This document shows, one piece after another, positions 53,910 through 64,000 of a stretch of DNA of 64,000 nt; the stretch's first letter is position 1, and each line of letters opens with the position of its first letter. The DNA comes from Flectonema sp. DT1601 (Eukaryota; Euglenozoa; Diplonemea; Diplonemida; Diplonemidae): the NCBI GenBank assembly GCA_964019425.1, contig OZ025799.1:992001-1056000 (forward strand), written 5' to 3'. The position numbers and the translations under genes are program-made. The notes beneath the pieces are model-generated. The model saw nothing but the letters and a program-made list of their open reading frames with translations. It did not search any database and had not been told where the DNA came from.

Positions 53910-56131
53910 ATTCCGACTTTCTTTATTATTCCTTTCTATCGCTCTCCTTTTTTGGGATTTTTTTTTTTTATCATTTTCAGTTTAGCCAATCCGTCGTGTC
54001 TATGGCTTGTCGGAGTGGCTTCGTTACCCATGACAGCATACATCACCAATTAAGTTAATATTACTAATGTTTGTTCGTTGCTGTTTTTTTTTTTTTTTTG
54101 GGTGATGTGATTTTGAAAAAAAAAAAATGGAACAAAAAGGAGAGTGTATGGGGAAAAAAAAAAAAAAGGCACTCCTTGGTGGAGGGATTTTTCACTAGTT
54201 TTTTTCTTTTGCACGTTTTTTTTTTTTTTTTTTTTTTTTTGTTATTATTTTCTTTTTTTTTTTCAATAGGTAATTTTAATACTTGCATTATAGTTGTTTT
54301 TAAAAGTGTAACATTTTGTTTGCTGTTGTTACACTAAAGCGTGTTTTGTATCTTTTCTCTCTTAAAACCTTGGGGGAGATTATCTAACACATTTACAAAG
54401 CATTTAAAAAAAAAAAAAAAAACTTGGATTTTTTGTCTGGTGTGGGCGTTGAAGTTCCGCAACGGAACAAATTTTTTTTCGTTTTTTTTTGTTTTTTTTT
54501 TGTAAATTTTTTCTATTTCTGTATTGTTACACCCACTGTGGTGTGACACAAATTGGAAAGTTTTGTATTTCCATTTCAGATTCTCGTTATAAAATGGCTT
54601 ATTATGAAAAGACGGTACAGAGAAGAATTAAATAAAATTATTGTTTAAAAAAAAATAAAATGAATAAAAATAAACTGACTATGCCGGCCATCTCGGTTAA
54701 CATGCTAGGGTGTGTGAATGACTATTATTCTCTCTTGTTATGTTTAGTTTTTTTTTTTGTGAGCCCTCCAATGGGGTGGCTAAGGATCCCAATAAAAAAA
54801 AAATCGTTTAGCGATTGTTGGTTTCCGTTTGTTTTTGAAAAAAAACGACTGCTCTGGTCGAGGGTAACACTGTTCTTGTTACTGGCTGTAGAGTAGTATT
54901 AATCAATGTTTTTTTTTTTTTTGGTTAATTAGAGAATAGTGATATGGTTTTTTCTTTTTTTTTGTCGGCGGGTGCACCCCGACAACTACTTGCCCAAAAA
55001 ATTATTTATGTCATCTGCAATTCTCATTCTTTTGAGACTTTCCCTCCTTTTTGCGTGTTATCGTGGAGCTGGCAAAGCGTTAGTTTTTTTTTTAAAATGA
55101 ATTTTTGTTTTTCTCAATTTCTTTCTTTTCTTCTCTTATGTTTTTTCACAAGTGCCTTTTATAGTATTGTGCGTGTTGCTGTGATTTCTTTCTAGCAACA
55201 GTTTTTTTTCTTTTTTTTCTCTTTTTTTGTTGTTGTTTAATTTATTAAGTACTTACATTCCTAGGTGTTAGTATTTCGTGTGTGACCATAGAAGAAGTGA
55301 TTTGGGTGTCCAAAAAAAAAAAAAAAAAAAAAATCACCATAGTCCGCTGTGGTGTAAATGCATAAGTATTTTTTCTTCATTTTTTTTTGTTTTGTTTTGC
55401 AATGCAATACAATGGTCAAACTTATTCCTCTTCAGTCTTCTGCGTCTAAGCACACGTCTCGTAGGATCGATTCCCTCTCGCAGACACTGCTCGTCCTTAA
55501 ACCCCGCAATGTTACCCCATTATAAAAAGCAAAAGGCTGGTGAAACCTTTCATCTATTGTCCTTCAGCTATTGTCAAGAAGGGTCTTTAAGGACGAACGA
55601 CGAGTGGGATCAGCATGTTGAATCACTCAGGTAGGAGTGAGAAGGACAAAAAAGGGGAAAAAAAAAAAAAAACAAAAAAAAAAAAAAAAAAAACAAATAG
55701 AGGGAAGTTGCACTACGAGATTTTCGTTCTTTCTCCTCTCATTTTTATTATTTCTTTTTATAAAATTATCTAAACCAAATAGCATGCAGCGTGGCGGCCA
55801 TCCACAACTGAAGGACAGGCCGATACAGGGAAAACAAATAGAAGGAGGAAATACAAATACACACTTCGGTTTGTGTAGTGTAAAAACGTATTATTTTTCC
55901 TCCAAAACAAAAAGAAACTCAGCAACAGTCGCTCACGATTTACTGGCAAGTGGTGCAAAAATGTACCTGCACGGTATCAAACACAAATATTTAATTACTG
56001 ATTAGTGGGGCGCTACTTGAATTCTTTATAAAGGGAATCAATAGGAATAAAAGTAAAGCTGCGCTGACCTTCCATGTAGAGTCATCTTGTAAAAGTTGAT
56101 ACTACACTTTAGGTTACTTGTGAATGGTTAG

Positions 56132-56165
<34 letters not shown>

Positions 56166-58636
56166 TGCGAAGGGAAAAAAACTACAATAGAAACAAAAAA
56201 ATCTCAATTAGTCCTTCTCTGATAAACAATAATTTTTTTTTTTTGTTTTTTTTTTTGTTTGTTTTGAGAACCTTCGTGCCTCCCCATTCCGAACCATCGC
56301 CTTAAAAAGACAGTATTTAATTAGCATGTGTTTTTGTTTCCCTTCTTTTTGTCGGGTGCTAAAGCAATATCTGACATGCTCCAGTAGAAAAAAAAAAAAA
56401 AAAAAAAAGCTGCTTTCTTGGTCATACAATGTTAGGATGGGTAGATACGAACTTTAAGAAAAAAATAAATAAAAACGAATTTTCATCATCCATTCCCTTC
56501 CCTTCCCTTCCCTTCTTTTCTTTTTTTTTTTTGTGCCTTTGCTTTCGCCGTGCTTTAGCTTTTAGCTTAGTGAGTCCCTTCCTCTTTTGAAATTTCCTTT
56601 ATTTTATTTTTTTATTCTCCTCTTTTTAATCATCACTTCTTCTAGCTTCATTGTATTCCACAAATTATGATGTTATTCAAAAAAAAAAGCTTGTGTACAT
56701 AGCGCTGTGTGCCGAGTTTTTTTCTTCTTCTTCCCACTTCCCCCTTCCCCTAATCTGTTCTCCTCCCTTTGAAAATTTGTGTTTCTTTCTGTTTTTTTAT
56801 TTTGAATTTTTTTTTAATTTTTGTATTCATGTAACTATATATTGTGTTTTGCATGGACGGAAAAAAAAAAAAAAAAAAAAAAAACAAACAGAAGAGGCAC
56901 ATCAATTCCTCTCAAAGTAGGAAGTGGGAACTGCCAACAACTACTAAAAAAAAAAAAAAATTCAGAAAATAGAATCTTGCCCCCGAGCTGCATATGCAGT
57001 GAGTACAATAAGTTGCTGGGAGAGTCTTCAGTATTTCTTTTTAGCTCATTTATTCAGTAGAGTTAAGAATATTATGAGATTCCAGCTTTTCCAGTGCTCA
57101 AGACCTCTGTTGTTTATTCTTTTGAATAAAGTCGGAGTGTTAATTTATTTATTTATTTATTTTTTGTTTATTTATTTGAAAATACCTTGCCAACCCCCGA
57201 CCCTGCCGAGACATGTATGCGGATAAGTTAGAAACATTGATTATAAGTATATTGTAGGGCAAGTACGTCATTTGCAGAGTGTTAGCCTGTATTAACATTT
57301 TAGTCACTTGTGTCATGAGTTTTTTAATTTTATTATTGAGTTCTGATACAAGACAGAGATTTATATTCGTATGAACCTAATCAAACAGTCAACCCCCCGA
57401 CCCCCTGCCCTTCCTTTCTCAATATAGCTATACCATAGCTGAAATTTTTTTTTTCTCCCTTTCTTTTTTTTGTGTTTGAGCTTTTCCACTCATCGTTGCA
57501 AAATGTGTTTTGAAAAGAGTGATATGTAAAAATAAATTATTTCTTTACTCCCATTACCCTTTACTTTCCCCAAGTTACATTATTCCTCTCTGATGTCTTT
57601 TTTATGACAGCAATCGTACTGTAAAAACGTCGAAAAAAGAAATTTAAAAAAAAAAAAAAAAAAAAAAACCTTTTCGTACTTCACAGTATTGAATAAAAGG
57701 GTGTTTTCCTTATCATTCTATTTTGTTAAAATTAAAAAAACAAAACTCAATGGAAGTGATTTTTTTTTTTCAATCTGTAATTTTGTTTTTGTTTAGCAAC
57801 AGACAATATGAATGAATGACAGCTGAAGGGCTGACATAATCTACTGTGAGTTACCTAGCACTCATAATATACAGTAACGTTGGATTAAATAACTAACTAA
57901 CTAATATTTTGTTTGTCTTTACTTTTACTTGTGCGAATGCAGAACGTTGCTCTATCTCTCTTTAGTCCTGTCTTGTTACGCCTAACAACAAGAAATCTTG
58001 GACGGCAGCAGCTCTGTGATCGTGGTTGAATTTTACCTCTCGAAACGCAAATTATTTGTATTTATTTTATTTGTTTTATTATTATTTTTTTTACCTTCAC
58101 ATTGGACGGATCAATTTTCTTGTTTTTTTTTTTTTTGATTCGAACTAATTGTTGGCGGTTCACGTTGCTCACATTTATTCTAATTAGCATTATGTTGTAT
58201 GGTTTTCTTTTCTTTCAAAACTTATTTTGGAAAAATGTAGATGAAGAGTTGCTTAATCTATAATCAATTTTTTCCCCTCCTTCGATTTTTGAAAAAAAAA
58301 AAAAAAAAAAAAAAAAGAGATGGCGGTTGTAAAGCTGCCCTCTTTTTGTAATTTTTTTTTTTTTTTTTTTGAAGTAATTTTAGTCAAAAGGCTGAAATTA
58401 TTTTAAAAAAAAAAGAGAAAAAGTTTCTATTTTGCGAAATCGCCAACTCCTTACAAAAAAGTTTGTCAAAAAAAAAAAAAAAAAAGTATAACCAAAAGGA
58501 TAACTATTATTCCCTCGGTCATTTGTATAAAATAATAAATTTAAATTTTAACTAATAAATTGAGGTGATGGGACAACCTGTTTTAATAGACATTTTTTTT
58601 TCTTCTTCTTTTTTTTCTTTAATTGTAATGGACGCA

Positions 58637-58669
<33 letters not shown>

Positions 58670-59213
58670 ATCACTATTTACAGTTCCTTCTATTTGCGTT
58701 GACTTATTAATTATTATTTTTATTTTTATTTTTTATTTGTTTCTTCTCACAAGATAAGAAGAAACATAACGACATTTTCTTTTTATTTATTTTTTTAAAA
58801 GTAAAAAAAGTATTATTTCTTTCTTTTTTCCTCTTTTTCTTTTAATACATGTTACATTGAATCACAATTTATTTTAGTTCCATATTTCATCCTCTTCTCA
58901 CGATGATGATATCCCCATTTCTATAAGCCTCTACTCTATCTTCAATAAGGACAAAAAAAACAATCGTTCGTATCTTTTAATAGTGTATGTTGCTTTTCTG
59001 TACTACAGGAATTTTTTTTAAAAAAAAAAAAAAGTTCCCCCCAAATTTCTATTTCCATTACTATTTTTTTTTTTTTTTTTTTTTTTTTTTTCCTAGTTTA
59101 TTTGCACTAATATTTATTATTATTATTATTTCAAAATAACTACGACTACGACTACCTTCAGACATACCTGGAGACCCCCCTGCTTCATCTAACTTGCTGT
59201 TGTTGTGGAAGAG
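53910..59213. other. Long non-coding interval before SF3B1
   Basis: About 5.3 kb of AT-rich DNA with dozens of A or T runs. AATAAAATTATTG at ~54630 could be a polyadenylation signal. Many short open frames are poly-Lys or poly-Phe artefacts of the runs. 55387-55630 reads a little more like coding sequence but has no recognisable motif. Included are a diverged C-family match (57270-57400) and a fragment of the element A inner terminal repeat (58433-58475). No further gene is supported. Confidence 0.5.
58433..58475 (+). repeat. Solo fragment of the element A inner terminal repeat
   Basis: TTTGCGAAATCGCCAACTCC and a following TTACAAAAAAGTTTGTC match 5637-5675 of element A without the rest of the element. 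Confidence 0.65.
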
Positions 59214-59266
59214 GTAAACTTGTGTTATCCAAAATTTTGAATGTAGTAATAACTCTCACCAAGCAG
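59214..59266 (+). other. Probable 5' UTR intron of SF3B1
   Basis: GTAAACTTG...CCAAGCAG, 53 nt, ends 10 nt before the SF3B1 ATG. It is proposed from the splice-site match only. Confidence 0.45.
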
Positions 59267-59276
59267 GTTGATCAAA

Positions 59277-62200
59277 ATGACCGATCCAAAAAAAGCATCA
59301 GGGACAGGAGGATATGATGAAGAGTTATATGGAGATAAACAAAAGGGTAATCACCACACGACACTGGCGATGGATGATTCCAGTGACGAGGAAGACGAGC
59401 TTCAAAAAAAATTAAAAAATGAACTTTTAAAAGAAGGCGACACAACTGACGTCTTCGCCGACAAGAGAGCAAAAACAATCGCAGACAGAGAGTCTGATTA
59501 CCAAAAGCGGAACCGATTACTAGCAGCAGAGAGATTCGAACAGGATGGCTCTTACGAAGACAGAATGGCTCGGGTTAAAAAAGATAGAGAACTTGATGAC
59601 GAGCTTACTCGACTAAGGCAGCTTGAGAATGAGAAACCTCAAAAACAAAAAGACGCGCCAGTAGCTGCTCTTCCTGATGCCCAACAAACAAAAAGAAGTC
59701 GATGGGACACTGCCCCAGATCCTGTAGAACCAAAGTCAGAGTGGGATACTGATGATACGACTCCACATCGTAAGAAACGTTGGGATACTCCTACTCCTGG
59801 TCGTAAAACTAATGCAGGTTTGTGTTTAATATTCCCCTCTTAGTGGTACGAGACTAAAATAAAATAAAACAGACGATGATGGCTTTGGATCAATAGCCAC
59901 TCCAGTAGTACCGAGCGGGAAAACTTCTCGGTGGGACGCCCCAGCGACACCAAGAGCAGCAACAGGTGAGGAAACACCAAGTAGATGGGGAGATATTGCA
60001 ACCCCCGCAGTAGGTGGTGGTTCTCAATGGGAAGCAACTCCTGTTAGACAAGATGGGTCTGGTGATGATAAAGTTTGGGATGCAACACCTCAAAGAAAAA
60101 CTTCTGACACCAGCCTGAGATGGGACAGCGCATCTGCTGCCATCCCTTCAACACCTGTCAGTAGTAAATGGGATGACACACCTCTCCAATCAACACCACA
60201 ACAGCAGGCATCATTTGGCCAGACTCCTGGTTCTGGTTTTGGTCAGACTCCAGTTGGAAACTTCGGTCAAACACCCGTCGGTGGGGGGGCTGTGTTTTCA
60301 GGCGTCACACCTGACGGATACAATCAAATGAAGTTTGTGATTATTATTTTTATTTATTTATTATACCTTTTACACAAGAAAGCCGTAACAAACAACCAAC
60401 AGATACGCAGACGAAATGAACAGCAGGAATGCCCCACTCTCAGATGAAGACCTTGATCAGGTACTTCCATCTGAGGGGTATAAAATTCTCGCAGTACCTG
60501 ACTCTTATAAACCGATTACACCTGCGAGGAAGTACAGCTCTACACCAGCACCTTTTGGATCGGGAGGTGGTTTTACGATGCCGGAAGCAGAGCAGGCTAC
60601 TGCCAGTTCTACTCGAGTTGACATCAGAGATTTAGGACCCGACTTACCATCACTAAAACCTGACGACTACAATCACTTCTCTGCTCTTCTTCACGCTAAA
60701 CCAGAGTCGGAAATGACTAAGGAAGAAGCAAAAGATATTTGGGTAATGCGCCTCCTATTAAAGGTTAAAAACGGAACTCCACAACAGCGAAAATCAGCAC
60801 AAAAAACTCTCACTCAGAAGGCGAGATGGTTTGGAGCTGGTAGGCTCTTTGATCAGATCCTTCCTTTGTTGATGTCACCCACATTAGAAGATCAGGAAAG
60901 ACATATTTTAGTTAAATTAATTGGTAGAATCTTATTTAAATTAGAATCATTAGTCAAACGTTATGTTCATAAGATTCTAGTCGTGATAGAACCGATGCTC
61001 ATTGATGAAGACAGTTACGCTCGTATGGAAGGACGTGAAATGATAAGTAACTTAAGCAAAGCAGCAGGAATGGCTACCATGATCCAAACGATGAATCCTG
61101 ACATCGACAGCGTTGATGAACATGTTCGGAATACAACTTCCAGAGCTGTTGCCGTTGTTACTTCTGCTTTAGGAATTGTTCCTTTATTACCGTTTTTAAG
61201 AGCTGTCTGCAAAGCAAAAAAGAGTTGGCAAGCCCGTCACACTGGTGTAAAGATAATTCAACAAATCGCCATGCTGATGGGAGCAGCAATATTGCCGCAC
61301 TTGAAATTATTAGTTGACTGTATTGCCGGAGGTCTCAGAGACGAACAACCAAAAATTAGAACCATGACATGCCTTAGTTTGGCTGCTTTAGCTGAGGCTG
61401 CTCACCCTTACGGAATAGAAGCATTTGACAGTGTCTTGCGTCCTCTATGGACGGGTACTCAAGAGCTTCGAGGTAAGCCTTTAGCTGCAGCTTTAAAAGC
61501 GATTGGATTTATAATTCCACTTATGGATGAAAAGAGTGCTCCTGCCTACACTAAGGCAGTGGTTGATATTCTGATTGGAGAGATGAAGAGTCCTGATGAA
61601 GATATGAAAAAAATAGTACTAAAAGTAACCAAACAATGTATTGAGACCAGAGGTGTTGAGAGAGGTTATGTTCGAACTGCGATTAGTCCTCATTTTTTTA
61701 GAAATTTTTGGGTCAAGAGAATGGCACTAGACAGACGGAACTATCTCTCTTTAGTAGAGACAACAACATCAATTGCGAACAAGGTTGGAGCTACTGAAGT
61801 GGTGGAACGCATCGTCGACGATCTAAAAGATGAAAACGAAGCCTATCGTAAAATGGTCATGGCAACCATTCACAAGGTAGTCGAGACAATGGGAACTTCT
61901 GACATTTCTTCCAAACTTGAAGAAAAACTAATCGACGGAGCGATTTATGCATTCCAAGAACAGTCTTCTGAAGAGACAGATGATGTCATCCTTTTGGGTT
62001 TCGCAGCAATCTTGAATGCTCTTGGAACTCGTGTTAAGGCATACATCCCTCAAATAGCTGGAAATATTAAATGGAGATTAACATACAAAGAACCTGCTGT
62101 GAGACAACAAGCAGCAGACTTGGTTTCTAAAATATGTAACGTCATTAAAGCCTGCGATGAGGATGTCACTCTCGGTCACTTAGGTGTTGTTCTGTACGAG

Positions 62201-63701
62201 TATTTAGGTATAGCTCCCCCCATCCCTTTTTTTTTTTTAATTCAGATCAACAGCCTATCTATTATTGCCGTGAGGCTTCCTACTAAAAGACAACAACAAC
62301 AACAACAACAACAGGTGAGGAATACCCAGACGTATTAGGATCTATACTAGCAGGTATTAAGGGAATTGTTAACGTTATAGGAATGAATCGAATGACTCCT
62401 CCGATAAAAGATTTGCTTCCGAAATTAACTCCAATTTTAGACAACAGACACGAGAAAGGTATGCATCTGATTTTTCTTTTTCTTCTCTCCCTTTCTTCGT
62501 CACTCTCCGCGCTGTTTGTCTCTGGGCTCGCAGATGTCAAGCTTTTTTTTATGCGTTGTGTTCCATCCTTTTCGTGTGGGATGCGACCTGGTTTTTTTGT
62601 TTCATTTTTGTGGCCTTGGAATCGCTGCTTTCGGGAGAAAAAAAAAAAAAAAAAAAAAAAACAGTTCAAGAAAATTGTATTGATTTAGTGGGTCGAATAG
62701 CAGACAGAGCGTCTGAAGCTGTTCCTGCGAGAGAGTGGGCGAGGATATCTCAAAAATTGATTGATTTACTGAAGGCTCACAAAAAAGCAATTCGTAGAGC
62801 AGCAGTCAACACCTTTGGATACATCGCTAAAGCTATTGGGCCTTTAGATGTCATGACCACGCTACTTAATAATTTAAAGGTTTGTTTATTAAGAAGTCTG
62901 AAACACTTAAAAATCCGTTATCAAGATTTTAGTTACCATTCAACACACAAAACAGGTACTCGAACGACAACAACGAGTCTGTACCACCATCGCAATCGCT
63001 GTAGTGGCTGAAACATGTAACCCATTCACTGGTTTGTCTTTTTTCCCCTTAATTAGGTGTTTTAAAAAAAAAAAGAAAAAAAAAAAAAAACAAACAGTCA
63101 TCCCTGGACTAATGAACGAGTATCGAGTACCAGAGAAGAACGTTCAAAATGGTGTTCTGAAGGCTTTTTCATTCCTCTTTGAGTACATCGGAGAGTTGGG
63201 TAAAGATTATTGTAATTCAGTTATTCCGCTTTTGGAAGATGCTCTGATGGATAGAGACGTGATTCACAGACAGATAGCCTGCAATGTTGTTAGGCATATG
63301 GCTCTTGGTGTGGTTGGACTTGATTGTGAACCTGCTTTACTACATTTATTAAATTTTGTGTGGCCGAACGTCTTTGAATCACTCCCACATACGGTCAACT
63401 CCTGTGTTGAGGTATTATTTATTTCATTTTTTTTCTTATCTACAAAAAAAAATATTATCAACACAAAAAAAAATCACCACAGGCAATTGAGGCATGCAGA
63501 GTCTGCTTGGGTCCGAGTATCATAATGATGTACACTTTGCAGGGATTGTTTCATCCAGCGAGGGACGTTAGAGAAATCTATTGGAAAATATACAACAATA
63601 TTTATATAGGATGCCAAGACGCCTTAGTACCAGCACTACCTCGTCTTGAGGATGATAGCACCAACCACTACAGTATAACTGAGCTTGATACCTTTATCTA
63701 A
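59277..63701 (+). CDS. SF3B1: Splicing factor 3B subunit 1 (SF3B1/SF3b155), complete
   Basis: Exons 59277-59817, 59873-60332, 60403-62207, 62315-62458, 62665-62879, 62956-63031, 63098-63411 and 63483-63701; every junction is GT-AG and keeps the frame, giving 1257 aa (human 1304). The protein is the scaffold of SF3b in the U2 snRNP and clamps the branch-site helix in the nucleus. The N-terminus has several RWD-type tryptophan motifs ([24 protein letters not shown]), in metazoans the docking sites for U2AF-homology domains. The C-terminal two thirds are HEAT repeats, starting with [20 protein letters not shown]. Landmarks include GPLFNQIL-like [37 protein letters not shown] (K651 matches human K700) and MALDRRNY. 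It ends TELDTFI. The start ATG at 59277 suits the conserved [17 protein letters not shown]. Confidence 0.95.
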
Positions 63702-64000
63702 AGTTGGAAAAGAAAAAAAAAACAATTGTGAGTGGTTTTGGAAAAAAAAAAAAAAAAAAAATAATCATAAAATTATTGTGAGGTAATTCATACTTTAAAA
63801 GGGGTCCAAGTATGATTGTTATTTTGTTATAGGTTGTTTTTTTTTTTTTTTTTCCCCTTTCTTGTTTATTTAACAAGATTAAAAAAAAAAAATATTTTTT
63901 TACAATTGAACTGTGAGCACCGATCCATGAAAGTTATTACATTTTTCTTTTTATTTTACCTTCAGACAAGCTCTATGTGTCGGTCAGTCTTATGTATTTT
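63702..64000. other. 3' flank of SF3B1
   Basis: AT-rich sequence with A and T runs. No second gene is visible before the window ends. A T-rich segment ending TTACCTTCAG at 63956-63965 could be an acceptor of a next gene, which is unsupported. Confidence 0.4.

Overview
This window is nuclear DNA of a eukaryote. GT-AG introns of about 50-250 nt interrupt the genes, one gene is plainly the splicing factor SF3B1, and a fragment of nuclear large-subunit rRNA is present. I cannot place the lineage. The protist-like gene content and the dense A and T homopolymers suggest a unicellular or early-branching eukaryote, but that is inference.

Layout. 1-1.74 kb: one coiled-coil gene cut by the window edge. 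2-41 kb: a repeat-dominated block built from a few families that recur in both orientations. S is a tandem satellite of about 113-148 bp monomers. E is a composite unit of about 0.9-1.3 kb. D is a unit of about 0.4 kb. X is a composite of up to about 1.7 kb made of Xa, Xb and Xc. Y and M are local tandem repeats, M having a 32-bp period. The order E-S-D-X-D'-S'-E' from 2.0 to 11.6 kb is a giant imperfect mirror. S, E, D and X all carry short hairpins with 3-nt loops.

Three terminal-inverted-repeat DNA elements (A 5349-8301, B 33353-34747, C 40141-40909) sit in this satellite DNA with target-site duplications. A carries a 28S rRNA fragment and a zinc-finger ORF. Two GC-rich islands (26.56-27.97 kb and 37.58-38.97 kb) encode proteins unlike their surroundings. 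One is an Ala-rich coiled-coil protein. The other has a USP-type protease region and RNase H1 hybrid-binding (viroplasmin) domains.

41-43 kb: a zinc-finger ORF and a PD-(D/E)XK endonuclease ORF that look like LINE-related remains. 43.7-50.8 kb: a very large STAND protein (ankyrin, ADP-ribosyltransferase, NACHT, pentapeptide-like, WD40, coiled coil), the most striking gene here. 51.1-52.0 kb: a PQ-loop membrane protein. 53.2-53.9 kb: a small three-exon gene of unknown function. 53.9-59.2 kb: non-coding, homopolymer-rich. 59.2-63.7 kb: a complete SF3B1 gene with seven coding introns, modelled exon by exon.

The host genes are unrelated in function. The exon junctions that could be fixed share an odd signature: A/C-rich 3' splice sites ending in CAG, and GTTTGT or GTAT donors.
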